NCBI GenBank assembly: GCA_024695605.1
Contig: JAILHW010000203.1
Coordinates: 1-34,070, forward strand
DNA length: 34,070 nt
Source of the DNA: Lachnospiraceae bacterium
Lineage (GTDB): Bacteria; Bacillota; Clostridia; Lachnospirales; Lachnospiraceae
Direction: 5' to 3'
Position numbers and translations under genes: made by a program. The notes under the pieces were generated by a model. That model worked only from the letters and a program-made list of their open reading frames with translations, searched no databases and was not told the DNA's origin. Of this stretch, positions 21,861-29,677 are shown piece by piece (the stretch's first letter is position 1; every line of letters starts with the position of its first letter).

Positions 21861-23936
21861 TTACAGGGTGAAGGAAAAGATCCACACCGGATTCTGGGCA
21901 TTCATCATATGATAATCGCCCGCTTTTTTCAGGTTCGTTACGGCGATCTGAACGGCCTCCTCGTTTTGGGGCGCATAGTCCTTTAGAACCCTCCGGATCT
22001 CTTCCACGGTTTCCAGACTCACGGCATTGATGACAAAACGGATGCCCCCGCCCTTGGCATGCAAAAGAGCGATGATCTCCGACAGCCTGCCGCCGCTGCC
22101 GCCGATAAAGACGCAGTCCGGCTTTTCCATCGAGGCCAAAAGTGCGGCAGCTTCCCCTTCCAGGAGCGTAATGTTGGAAAGCCCTGCCTTTTCGATATTG
22201 GCTCTGATCAGATCCGCGGCCTCTCTCTTTTTTTCAATGGTGATGACCCGAAGGCTTGGATCCAGTCCCGCAGCTTCAATGGCCACCGAACCGGTGCCGC
22301 CGCCGATATCATATAACAGGTCTCCCAGCTTTGGCTCCAGCCGCAAAATGCTTTCATGGCGGATGGTTTCCTTCGTGATGGGGACGACGTCCCGGATAAA
22401 TTCCGCATCCCTTTTAACAGGAACCAGCGGCTTTTTCAGAGGATGTTCGTTTCGGATCAGAAGCGACGGGATCCCTTCTCCCCGAAAAGCACACGCTTCC
22501 TCTACGGACAGATCCCGGATGCTCTCGTTTTCGTAGGAAAGGTTCTCGCCGATGATAAAGCGGGCCTGTATGCCCATTTGCATAAGGTGCTTTGCAAGCT
22601 TTGAAACGTCCTCGCCGCCGGAAAGAAGCACGAAGGTCTTTTCCGAGAAGGCCGCTTTTTTTGCAAGTGCTTCGATATCCGCATCGGTATTTTTTCCATG
22701 AAGGCTCCACAGCAGGACATCCTCATAGCTTTCTCCAAGCCTTGCAAAAAGGGCGGAAAAAGAAGAAATACCGGGCAGGATACGGACTGCGGCATCCGCT
22801 CTCCAATCCGTCAATGCCTGTTTCATCGCCCTTGCGCCGCTGTAAAAACCGGTATCTCCGGAAAATACGATCACGGCGTTTCGGATCCCTTCCTCCTCTA
22901 ATACCGGAATGATCTCCCCCGCTCTGTACATCTCATACTTTTTGGGACCGGGCAGCCCCTGCAACAGTCTTCTTGCGCCAAAGACTGCTTCTGCCTGTTC
23001 GATCGCCTTTGCCGCCTCCAGTGTGATCCCATCGACGCTTCCCATGCCGATCCCCACCAGTGTGATCTGAAAGGGCTCCTGCCCCTTCGCGGCTGTCGCA
23101 CGATCCTGTTCCTTCGCGGCTGTCGCACGCTCTTCCTGCTGCTCCCCTATGATAGTGTCTTGGCCGGATGTCTGTATCCCAAGAAGGGAAAGCGCCTCTT
23201 TTGTGCTGACGCCCTCTTCTTTTCTGGGTCTTACGATCAGATGCACCGTAGCGCCGCAGACATGGGCCGCCTCAAGTTTTTTCAAAAAGCCGCCCACAGA
23301 TCCGCTGTCCTTGGTCACCAGATGCCGGATGTCATACTGCCTTAGAATGGCTTCATTCAGCTCTCTGTCAAAGGGGCCGTGCATGGCTATGATATGATCC
23401 GGCCTGATGCCTTCCTTCTCACAAAGCGTCAGACTTTCCACCGACGGAAGCACCCGCACATAGGTCCTCTCCTTCGTATCCGCGCTGCACCCAGCAAGAT
23501 ACTCTCCCAGCTCCTTGCTGCCTGTGGTCAGCAGGATGTTTCCCCTAAGGTCATTCAGGGCCATGGCGCAGGCTTTGATATCCGCATAGCGCCGGCAGTC
23601 CTCACCCCCCGCATCGGCCTCCTTGCGAAGAACGCGGATATATCTCGCTCCCGCTTCTTTCGTTGCTTCCACAAGGTTTTCTGTCACCCGGCTGGCATAG
23701 GGATGGGTCGCATCCACCACGACAAGGCTTCCGTCCTGATCCTGCTTTGCAAAAAAAGAAACCATCTCCTCCTTGTCCATCCTGCCTACGTAAATTTCGG
23801 CATAGGGACTTTCCTGCATCATATCTTTCCCATAGTCCGTTGCCACACAGACGCTGTGCCGGATCCTGTTTTTCGACAGCAGCTCTGACAGGTATTTTCC
23901 TTCCGTAGTCCCGGAAAAAATGATGATCTTTTTCAT
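21861..23936 (-). CDS. CbiJ-CbiE-CbiT triple-fusion corrin enzyme
   Basis: One 691-residue chain with three cobalamin enzymes. Residues 1-253 are precorrin-6A reductase (CbiJ/CobK: SGTTEGKYLSELL, DATHPYA, TTGSKELGEY, TKDSGSVGG). Residues 289-497 are the C5-methyltransferase CbiE (ITLVGIGMGSVDGIT, FSGDTGFYSGAR, ILPGISSFSAL). Residues 505-691 are the C15-methyltransferase and decarboxylase CbiT, with a SAM loop DIGGGTGSVAIEAA at 543-556 and FIGGSGGRL. CbiE-CbiT fusions (CobL) are common; adding CbiJ is less so. The linker at 255-287 carries a duplicated RATAAK unit. The start overlaps the cbiH stop as ATGA. It reduces cobalt-precorrin-6A and then methylates and decarboxylates the product. Confidence 0.95.
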   Translation of the reverse strand: MKKIIIFSGTTEGKYLSELLSKNRIRHSVCVATDYGKDMMQESPYAEIYVGRMDKEEMVSFFAKQDQDGSLVVVDATHPYASRVTENLVEATKEAGARYIRVLRKEADAGGEDCRRYADIKACAMALNDLRGNILLTTGSKELGEYLAGCSADTKERTYVRVLPSVESLTLCEKEGIRPDHIIAMHGPFDRELNEAILRQYDIRHLVTKDSGSVGGFLKKLEAAHVCGATVHLIVRPRKEEGVSTKEALSLLGIQTSGQDTIIGEQQEERATAAKEQDRATAAKGQEPFQITLVGIGMGSVDGITLEAAKAIEQAEAVFGARRLLQGLPGPKKYEMYRAGEIIPVLEEEGIRNAVIVFSGDTGFYSGARAMKQALTDWRADAAVRILPGISSFSALFARLGESYEDVLLWSLHGKNTDADIEALAKKAAFSEKTFVLLSGGEDVSKLAKHLMQMGIQARFIIGENLSYENESIRDLSVEEACAFRGEGIPSLLIRNEHPLKKPLVPVKRDAEFIRDVVPITKETIRHESILRLEPKLGDLLYDIGGGTGSVAIEAAGLDPSLRVITIEKKREAADLIRANIEKAGLSNITLLEGEAAALLASMEKPDCVFIGGSGGRLSEIIALLHAKGGGIRFVINAVSLETVEEIRRVLKDYAPQNEEAVQIAVTNLKKAGDYHMMNAQNPVWIFSFTL
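23084..23129. repeat. Two direct repeats of 19 bp, period 27, in the CbiJ-CbiE linker
   Basis: CCTTCGCGGCTGTCGCACG occurs identically at 23084-23102 and 23111-23129, 27 bp apart, coding for a repeated RATAAK-type linker. The identity over 19 bp suggests a recent duplication. The period keeps the reading frame. Confidence 0.9.
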
Positions 23937-24661
23937 AGCTGATATCCTCTGGGTGTAATGAGTCTTTCCCCTGCGATCCTCGTTTGGGAATTCCCGATCA
24001 ATACTGTCACAAACATATCTGCCTGCTCATCCTGAAGCTGTCCCAGGGTGCAGACCTTTTTCTCACAGCCCTCTCTGCCAATGTTTCTCACATAGCCGCA
24101 GGGTGTCTTTTTCGGCAAAACCCTTTGCAGGATCGAGCAGGCTCTCTTCAGATAATCCGCCCGTTTATGGCTGGCCGGATTGTAAAGCGCGATGCAAAAA
24201 TCCCCCTTTGCAGCACTAAGGAGCCTGTTTTCAATGACCTCCCAGGGAGTCAGCAGATCACTCAGACTGATGACACAAAAATCCGTGGAAAGCGGTGCGC
24301 CCAAAAGTGCTGCGCCGCTTAGAGCCGCCGTCACACCGGGGATGATCTCTACGTTCGTAAAGCCTGCCATCTCTGCTACCTCCAAAAGCGGAGACGCCAT
24401 TCCGTAAACACCTGCATCACCGCTGCAGACCAGTGCCACCGTCTTTCCGGCCTCTGCAAGCTCCACGCAGGCTTTGCATCTCTCGATCTCGCCCCGCATC
24501 CCGTTTTCATAAAACTGTTTTTCGGGATATGCCTCCCTCACTAGTTCGATATAGGTCTTATATCCTGCGATCACATCCGCCTCTGAAAGCGCAGCTTTTG
24601 CCTGCTCTGTCATCATCGTCTGATCGCCCGGGCCGATGCCCACTACATAAATCTTTCCCAT
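23933..24661 (-). CDS. cbiH: Cobalt-precorrin-3 C17-methyltransferase (ring contraction)
   Basis: A 242-residue SAM-dependent tetrapyrrole methylase, the CbiH/CobJ enzyme that methylates C17 and drives ring contraction. It begins MGKIYVVGIGPGDQTMMT, has the methylase motifs VCSGDAGVYGMASPLLE and IEIIPGVTAALSGAALLGAPL-like sequence, then ISLSDLLTPWEVIENRL, ALYNPASHKR and VGPR-type C-terminus VTVLIGNSQTRIAGERLITPRGY. The start follows GGAGGAGACAG. In front of it, next to the cbiG stop, is a perfect palindrome of the DtxR type (24698-24715). Its stop overlaps the start of cbiJ-E-T as ATGA. Confidence 0.96.
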   Translation of the reverse strand: MGKIYVVGIGPGDQTMMTEQAKAALSEADVIAGYKTYIELVREAYPEKQFYENGMRGEIERCKACVELAEAGKTVALVCSGDAGVYGMASPLLEVAEMAGFTNVEIIPGVTAALSGAALLGAPLSTDFCVISLSDLLTPWEVIENRLLSAAKGDFCIALYNPASHKRADYLKRACSILQRVLPKKTPCGYVRNIGREGCEKKVCTLGQLQDEQADMFVTVLIGNSQTRIAGERLITPRGYQL

Positions 24662-24697
24662 CTGTCTCCTCCGGATCCTGTATCTATAACCGCGAAT

Positions 24698-24715
24698 AGT
24701 TAGCGAGCGCTAACT
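24698..24715. promoter_or_regulatory. DtxR-type palindrome between cbiG and cbiH
   Basis: AGTTAGCG-AG-CGCTAACT is an inverted repeat with perfect 8-bp arms, directly beside the cbiG stop codon and 36 bp before the cbiH ATG. The TTAGC...GCTAA arms match those in operator D at 9839-9860. No good -35/-10 pair flanks it (TATAGA at the cbiH side lacks a partner), so it may be a site on an internal weak promoter or a roadblock. Calling it an operator is inference from resemblance. Confidence 0.6.
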
Positions 24716-25711
24716 CTAATAGCCGCTCCGTTTTGCGATCGCCAGCGTCATCCCGTCCATGCCGGTCTTTTTCATAACAAGCTCGGCACCGGCTCCGGCA
24801 CCCAGAATGGCTGCCCGCTCGCACACATTGTCAACGCCCACACTCTGTTTTACAAACTCTGATGCGGTAAAGGTCCCCTCTGCTTTTTCCAGAAGCTTTG
24901 CATCAAAGGACAGCACCGGGATCCTGTAGCGGTCCCGCAGCATGCACACAGCCGGCTCATCTTCTTTGACATCAATTGTGCAGATCGCATAGACCTCCCG
25001 GATAGAAATCCCCAGCTTTTGGAGCGTCTTTGTAAAATAGGCATCGACACTGTCCGGGTCCTTATCACGCTTCATCCCGATCCCCACAGTATAGGGCTTC
25101 GGTGACAGCAGGAGACTGTACTCGGCATCGGTCTGATCTGCCACGATCACATCCACCTTCTGCTTTGGGGGATAGTCCTTGATGGACAGCGTGATCTTTT
25201 TTGCCTCAAGGGCTTTGACCGATACCTGTTTGATCCCTTCCCGGTTGGCGATGGCAAGTCCGTGCTCGGCAGCAAAGCTGTCCACGGAAAACGCATCATT
25301 GACATCCGTAGAGGTCGTGATCACAGGAATCGCGCCCAGAAGCTTTGAAAGCACCATTGCCAGCTTGTTGCCGCCTCCTGCATGTCCCGACAGGATCGGT
25401 ATCACAAAGGCAGCGCGATCATCAATGACCACCACAGGACAATCGGAAAGCTTATCCTTGGCAAGATGGCCGACCGCCCGAACGGCGATCCCGACCGCGC
25501 CCACAAAGATCAGTGCATGCCCCGGCAAAAAGACCTCCTCGGCCCAGTCTGTCAGAGATGTTCCGACCCTTTCAAAGCCTGCCGGAAGCTCTTCGATGCT
25601 TCCCGATACATAGGCCTTTGCGGGTGTGATCCCCTGCTTTTCACAAGCGCGGTTCAGTGCTTCTATGACGGATACTCCGTTTTTTGTAAAACAGACTGCC
25701 AGTTTTTTCAT
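24716..25711 (-). CDS. cbiG: Cobalt-precorrin-5A hydrolase
   Basis: A 331-residue enzyme that opens the delta-lactone of cobalt-precorrin-5A and releases acetaldehyde, a step specific to the anaerobic pathway. It shows the CbiG landmarks: MKKLAVCFTKNGVS, HALIFVGAVGIAVRAVGHLAKDK, DPVV-type segment CPVVVIDDRAAFVIPILSGHAGGGN (residues about 90-115), ITTSTDVNDAFSVDSFA, and the C-terminal CbiG_C domain with VGIGMKRDKD and CERAAILGAGAGAELVMKKTG. The start follows AAGGA and lies 6 bp after the cbiF stop. Its stop codon adjoins the palindrome before cbiH. Together with cbiD it marks the cobalt-early pathway. Confidence 0.95.
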   Translation of the reverse strand: MKKLAVCFTKNGVSVIEALNRACEKQGITPAKAYVSGSIEELPAGFERVGTSLTDWAEEVFLPGHALIFVGAVGIAVRAVGHLAKDKLSDCPVVVIDDRAAFVIPILSGHAGGGNKLAMVLSKLLGAIPVITTSTDVNDAFSVDSFAAEHGLAIANREGIKQVSVKALEAKKITLSIKDYPPKQKVDVIVADQTDAEYSLLLSPKPYTVGIGMKRDKDPDSVDAYFTKTLQKLGISIREVYAICTIDVKEDEPAVCMLRDRYRIPVLSFDAKLLEKAEGTFTASEFVKQSVGVDNVCERAAILGAGAGAELVMKKTGMDGMTLAIAKRSGY

Positions 25712-25717
25712 CGTAAA

Positions 25718-26482
25718 TTATCCTTCTTTGGAGGCCTTTCGAAAGCCCGTTGTAAAGGCCGGATCGTAGAGCTTTGACCGTTCAAAGGCGGCGTGCCTTA
25801 TGGCATCTCCCACCAGTACCACCGCTGTTTTGGAGATCCCCTCGGAGTCTGCCGCCTCACGCAGCGTTCCTATGGTGCAGAGCACACGTTTTTCTTCCTT
25901 CCAGGTAGCCTTGTACACCAGCGCTGCCGGGGTATCCTGCGTATATCCTCCCGCTGTCAGCTCTTCTGCCACCGTATCCAAAAGCCCTGCAGATAAGTAG
26001 ATCGCCATGGAAGCCCGGTGTTTTGCCAGCTCCCTGAGCGATTCCTTTTCCGGCACCCCGGTGCGTCCCGCGGCCCTTGTAATGATCAGGGTCTGTGAGA
26101 TGCCTGGCAGGGTATATTCCAGATTCAGGCTTGCCGCAGCGCCAAAGCAGGCACTGACTCCGGGCGTGGAATCATACGCGATGCCCTCGCTATCCAACAA
26201 GTCCATCTGCTCCCTTACCGCACCGTAAATGCTGGGCTCTCCGGTATGGAGCCTTACGATCTCAAGGCCCTCCTTGTGGGCAGATCTGATCACATCCATC
26301 ACTTCCTCCAATGTCATATAGGCACTGTTATGGATGCGGGCTTCTTTTTTTGCCTCATTGAGCAGTTCGGGATTTACCAGACTGCCGGCATAGATGATCA
26401 CATCTGCCTGCTTTAACAGCTTCAGGCCCCTGACCGTGATCAGATCGACAGCCCCCGGGCCGGCTCCCACAAAATGTACCAT
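25718..26482 (-). CDS. cbiF: Cobalt-precorrin-4 C11-methyltransferase
   Basis: A 254-residue SAM-dependent methylase (CbiF/CobM). It starts MVHFVGAGPGAVDLITVRG, followed by ADVIIYAGSLVNPELL, the HTGEPSIYGAVREQMD motif that separates this family from other corrin methylases, TPGVSACFGAAASLNLEYTLPGISQTLIITR, and the late IYLSAGLLDTVAEEL and VVLVGDAI. The ATG at 26480-26482 follows AAAGGAG, which spans the cbiD stop. It acts after CbiH and before CbiG in the anaerobic branch. Confidence 0.96.
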   Translation of the reverse strand: MVHFVGAGPGAVDLITVRGLKLLKQADVIIYAGSLVNPELLNEAKKEARIHNSAYMTLEEVMDVIRSAHKEGLEIVRLHTGEPSIYGAVREQMDLLDSEGIAYDSTPGVSACFGAAASLNLEYTLPGISQTLIITRAAGRTGVPEKESLRELAKHRASMAIYLSAGLLDTVAEELTAGGYTQDTPAALVYKATWKEEKRVLCTIGTLREAADSEGISKTAVVLVGDAIRHAAFERSKLYDPAFTTGFRKASKEG

Positions 26483-26485
26483 GTT

Positions 26486-27649
26486 CTACTCCTTTGCGAT
26501 CCTCAAAAACTCCTGTGCACCTTCGCTTTGTCCCAAAAGGCCAAAGGCGTTGGCATATAAGATACACTTAATTTCCATTTCCCCCTTGGCTCTCCGGCTA
26601 AGATAGTATTCGATCCGCCGGGTGATATCCAAAAAGCAGGCCTTATCGATCCCTGCCGTCTGCAGGATCCCTATCGCCTCCTCTGTGGTGACGCAAGTCA
26701 GGATCCTTTGCAGGATATCCGGCGCTCCGCCGCATCTGATGGCGGAAGCCGCGATCAGTTCCATCCTGCAATCGCCCTCCGCGGAGTGGGTGTTCATGAT
26801 CCCGCCCGATACCTTGATCAGCTTTCCGATATGGCCGCACAATAGCAGCTTTTGAAAGCCCAGTTCTCTTGCCATATCGATGGTATCACCGATGAAGTTG
26901 GAGCACTTCACTGCCCTGTCCAGATCAAAGTCATACTGCTCCTTCATAAACGCCAGACCGTAGTTGCCGGGAGAGATCACGGCAACCCTGGCCCCCATGG
27001 CCTTTTTTTGCCGAAGCTCCACCCGGATGGTATCCAAAAGCGCTTTGGTGCTCATGGGCTCCACAATGCCCGAGGTGCCTATGATGGAGATGCCTCCCTC
27101 GATACCGAGTCTTGGATTAAACGTCTTTTCGGCGAGCTTTTCTCCCCCGGGTACCGACAGTTCCACCAGCAACGGCTCCGTCTGATCAAACAGTTCCATT
27201 ACCTGACTTACCTGCGTTTCGATCATCTTCCGCGGTACGGAGTTGATGGCAGCCTCTCCCACCGGCTGGTCAAGTCCCGGCCTTGTCACCCTGCCGATCC
27301 CTTCCCCGGCCTGAATGATCACCTTTGCCCCTGTGCTCTCTTTCGCCTCTTCCTTCGCCTCTTCTTTTGCCGCTTCTTTCTCCCGCTCCTTTGACCGGAG
27401 CTGCGCGAAGCAAACCTTTGCAAAGATCAGGATCCCGTCCGTGATATCCGGATCATCCCCGGATTCCTTTTTCACGGCGCAGCTGACAAAGTCCTCCCCC
27501 ATACGGATCTCTTCGATCGCCGGCGCATAGGTGATCCCCGCCGGCGTCAGGATCTGTATCTGTGTTTTTTCTCTTCCCGTCAGCAGCATATAGGCCGCTG
27601 CCTTTGCCGCCGCTGCCGCGCAGCTTCCGGTTGTAAACCCTTTTTTCAT
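26486..27649 (-). CDS. cbiD: Cobalt-precorrin-5B C1-methyltransferase
   Basis: A 387-residue methyltransferase unique to the anaerobic cobalamin pathway, methylating C1. It starts MKKGFTTGSCAAAAAKAAA as CbiD proteins do, has GIGRVTRPGLDQPVGEAAINSVPR, the conserved IIGTSGIVEPMS, ISPGNYG, KCSNFIGDTIDMA and LLCGHIGKLIKVSGGIMNTHS. Residues 86-108 are an extra charged insert (KERE, KEAA, KEEA, KEEA, KEST) encoded by five 12-bp units. The ATG at 27647-27649 follows GAGGAAA. The long spacer on its upstream side carries an 18-bp repeat array. Confidence 0.96.
   Translation of the reverse strand: MKKGFTTGSCAAAAAKAAAYMLLTGREKTQIQILTPAGITYAPAIEEIRMGEDFVSCAVKKESGDDPDITDGILIFAKVCFAQLRSKEREKEAAKEEAKEEAKESTGAKVIIQAGEGIGRVTRPGLDQPVGEAAINSVPRKMIETQVSQVMELFDQTEPLLVELSVPGGEKLAEKTFNPRLGIEGGISIIGTSGIVEPMSTKALLDTIRVELRQKKAMGARVAVISPGNYGLAFMKEQYDFDLDRAVKCSNFIGDTIDMARELGFQKLLLCGHIGKLIKVSGGIMNTHSAEGDCRMELIAASAIRCGGAPDILQRILTCVTTEEAIGILQTAGIDKACFLDITRRIEYYLSRRAKGEMEIKCILYANAFGLLGQSEGAQEFLRIAKE
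27332..27391. repeat. Five 12-bp tandem units inside cbiD
   Basis: Plus-strand units TGTGCTCTCTTT, CGCCTCTTCCTT, CGCCTCTTCTTT, TGCCGCTTCTTT and CTCCCGCTCCTT encode KEST, KEEA, KEEA, KEAA and KERE in the reverse sense. They make a Lys-Glu-Ala helix-like insert in CbiD at residues 86-105, absent from the family core as far as I recall it. The period matches that in cbiA. Confidence 0.85.
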
Positions 27650-27908
27650 ATGGTGTTTCCTCGTGCCGGCTGTGTTCGTTTTTATATCTACGTTTGTTTT
27701 TGCTATTGTTTCTGCTATTGTTTCTGTTTTCGTTCCTGTTTCTGTTTTCGTTCCTGTTTCTGTTTATGTTTCTATTTCCGTTTTCGTTCCTGTTTCTGTT
27801 TTCGTTTCTATTTCTGTTTCCGATCCCGCTTTCGCTTGCTTGTATTCTACTTGCAGGATCCTTCGATTCCGGCCACATCTCAGGCGGTCTCCATGCCCAT
27901 GCGATGGC
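27650..27908. repeat. cbiC-cbiD spacer with 18-bp minisatellite (core 27720-27827)
   Basis: The 259-bp gap between the cbiC stop and the cbiD start is dominated by a repeat. Six consecutive 18-bp units run from 27720 to 27827, with the plus-strand consensus GTTTCTGTTTTCGTTCCT; units 1 and 2 are identical, and each is itself built of three 6-bp subunits. Weaker 6-bp periodicity continues down to about 27690. On the transcript it is an A-rich, G-poor strand (AACRRA) unlikely to fold. Reading frames through it give Asn-Arg or Asn-Glu repeats and are not thought to be genes. All three minus frames are open over part of it. Confidence 0.88.
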
Positions 27909-28535
27909 CTACATCGAATAGAGGACTGCGTTGCAGATGGCGGCTGCGATGTTGCTTCCGCCCTTTCTGCCCCGGTTGATGATGTAGGGAATGGGCGTAT
28001 CCAAAAACAGCTCCTTTGCCCATACCACATTCACAAAGCCCACCGGAACGCCGATGACAAAGGCCGGCGTAAACCTCTTTTCCTCCATCATCTCATGCAG
28101 CCGAATCAGGGCAGTGGGTGCATTTCCGATGGCAAAGATCACTTCCCGGTCAAGCGCGGCCGCCCGTTCCATGGAAACGGCTGCGCGGGTGATGCCCCGC
28201 TTCTTTGCTTCCTCTGCCACCCCGGGATCTGCCATAAAGCAAAGGGCCTTTGTGCCAAGCTCTGCCAGCTTTCTTTGATTGATGCCCGCAAGGGCCATAT
28301 TGGTATCCGTGACGATCAGTGCGCCGCCTCTTAACAGCTCCTGCATCCGCGCAACGGCGCCTTCGGAAAAGGTCAGCGTCCTGGCATAGTCAAAATCCGC
28401 TGACGTATGGATACAGCGCTTCGTTACCATGGCGCTCTCTTCGGGCAGACGGATCCCTGCCTCCTCCAGCTCCTTTGTAATGATCGCAAAGCTTTGTTTT
28501 TCGATCTCGTCCGGTTTTATGATCTCAACGTGCAT
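27909..28535 (-). CDS. cbiC: Cobalt-precorrin-8 methylmutase
   Basis: A 208-residue isomerase that moves the methyl group from C11 to C12, forming cobyrinate. It shows MVTKRCIHTSADFDYARTL with the active-site His, ALIVTDTNMALAGI, ERAAALDREVIFAIGNAPTAL and FVIGVPVGFVNVVWAKE, then PIPYIINRGRKGGSNIAAAICNAV at the end, all family signatures. The ATG at 28533-28535 follows GAGGG and overlaps the cobD stop by 11 bases. It is followed by the minisatellite spacer. Confidence 0.96.
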   Translation of the reverse strand: MHVEIIKPDEIEKQSFAIITKELEEAGIRLPEESAMVTKRCIHTSADFDYARTLTFSEGAVARMQELLRGGALIVTDTNMALAGINQRKLAELGTKALCFMADPGVAEEAKKRGITRAAVSMERAAALDREVIFAIGNAPTALIRLHEMMEEKRFTPAFVIGVPVGFVNVVWAKELFLDTPIPYIINRGRKGGSNIAAAICNAVLYSM

Positions 28536-29595
28536 CTATGATCCCTCTTATGGTTTGAAGCAGCACTTCATTTTCCGCATGCTGCCTGACCGCAATTCTA
28601 AAATATCCCGATCCCAGTCCTTCATAATCGCTGCAGTCCCGGATCAGGATCCCCTTTTGCAGCAGCTTTTGATACAGATCCTTCGGACCCTTCAAAAGCA
28701 GGTAGGGGGCATTGCTTGCAAAGACAAATAGCCCCATGTCGCGCAGACCGTCTTCCAGAAAGCGCCTCTCTTTTTGTATCCGTTCAATCGATACGGACAG
28801 ATAATCGCCTTCGTAAAGTGTCCGCATGCCGGCCATGATGACCTCTTCTCCCATCACGGAAAGGTCCCACTGCGGAAGCTGCTCTTTCATGCCTTGTATC
28901 CTCCCCCTCTCTGACAGGGCATATCCGATTCGGATCCCCGGAAGGGCCAGTGTCTTTGTCAGGGAACGGATGATGATAAGGTTTTCATAGCTTTGAAGAT
29001 AGGATGCTGCGTGGTCCGCTCTGCCCTCAAGCTTCTCGGCATCACGCTTCCATGCATCCGATAGCTGATAGAAGCTCTCATCCAGAATGACCGTGGCTCC
29101 GACGGCTGCCGCCCGTGAAAGAAGCTGTGTGATCACGCCCTCCCCCCCCAGGGCTCCGGAGGGACTGGCAGGTTCACAGACAAAGATCAGATCGATATCC
29201 TCACGGATCGAAGAAAGCGCTTCTGTGGTCAGAGAAAAGCCGCTCTCCTGGCCCATCCGGCTGACCTCGATCTCACAGCCCGCTGCCGAAAGTGCATACC
29301 GATAGCCCGAAAAGGAAGGCTCAAACAACAGGGCGCGCCCGGGCGCTATAGCCCTGACCGCTGCCATAAGGAGGGCGGATGCGCCGCTTGCAGCGATCAC
29401 GTTTTCCGGCAAAAGCCCCAGCGTTTCGCTGATCACATGCCGCACTGCCTCCTGCTCGGGATCCGGATAGCATCCGGATCGTTTAAGTGCCTCCTGAAGC
29501 GCTTCCTTAACCTTCTTAGGGGTTCCCATGGGATTCAGGTTCACCGAAAAATCCATATGCACTTTGTTTCTGTAGATATCTCCGCCGTGTGCCAT
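28525..29595 (-). CDS. cobD: L-threonine-O-3-phosphate decarboxylase
   Basis: A 356-residue PLP enzyme of the histidinol-phosphate aminotransferase fold that makes (R)-1-amino-2-propanol phosphate for the nucleotide-loop linker. It begins MAHGGDIYRNKVHMDFSVNLNPMGTP as CobD does, with ASGASALLMAAVRA, the FVCEPASPSG segment, ILDESFYQLSD, and the PLP lysine in IRSLTKTLALPGIRIGY. The C-terminal FRIAVRQHAENEVLL binds the phosphate. Family length is normal. The ribosome site (AGGA) is 10 bases from the ATG, somewhat far, and lies at the edge of a 10-bp repeat tract. It is named here in the Salmonella sense. Confidence 0.95.
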   Translation of the reverse strand: MAHGGDIYRNKVHMDFSVNLNPMGTPKKVKEALQEALKRSGCYPDPEQEAVRHVISETLGLLPENVIAASGASALLMAAVRAIAPGRALLFEPSFSGYRYALSAAGCEIEVSRMGQESGFSLTTEALSSIREDIDLIFVCEPASPSGALGGEGVITQLLSRAAAVGATVILDESFYQLSDAWKRDAEKLEGRADHAASYLQSYENLIIIRSLTKTLALPGIRIGYALSERGRIQGMKEQLPQWDLSVMGEEVIMAGMRTLYEGDYLSVSIERIQKERRFLEDGLRDMGLFVFASNAPYLLLKGPKDLYQKLLQKGILIRDCSDYEGLGSGYFRIAVRQHAENEVLLQTIRGIIDAR

Positions 29596-29600
29596 ACTGT

Positions 29601-29660
29601 CTGCATCCTATACATTCCTATGCATTCCCTTACGTTCCTATGTATTTCTATGTGCTTCCC
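29601..29660. repeat. Six 10-bp tandem units in the cbiB-cobD spacer
   Basis: Plus-strand units CTGCATCCTA, TACATTCCTA, TGCATTCCCT, TACGTTCCTA, TGTATTTCTA and TGTGCTTCCC align column for column at a 10-bp period, filling most of the 82-bp gap between the cbiB stop and the cobD start. On the transcript each unit carries an AGGAA-like or AGAAA core, so several could act as weak ribosome sites. The array is degenerate and hence older than the duplication in cbiJ-E-T. Confidence 0.8.
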
Positions 29661-29677
29661 TGTAAATTCGCTTTCAT

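Noticed and set aside
24662-24715. A cobalamin riboswitch in front of cbiH, or elsewhere in the visible cobalamin operon.
   Set aside because: The available gaps are short, and no B12-box-like segment or long structured leader was seen. A riboswitch, if any, would lie upstream of cbiP beyond the right edge.
27453-27878. A minus-strand frame encoding Asn-Arg and Asn-Glu repeats, then overlapping cbiD.
   Set aside because: The repeats are a translation of the 18-bp minisatellite and the rest is cbiD read out of frame; no start signal is evident.
27663-28334. Plus-strand frame giving Val-Phe-Ser repeats that looks like a membrane protein.
   Set aside because: It is the other strand of the same minisatellite followed by antisense of cbiC.
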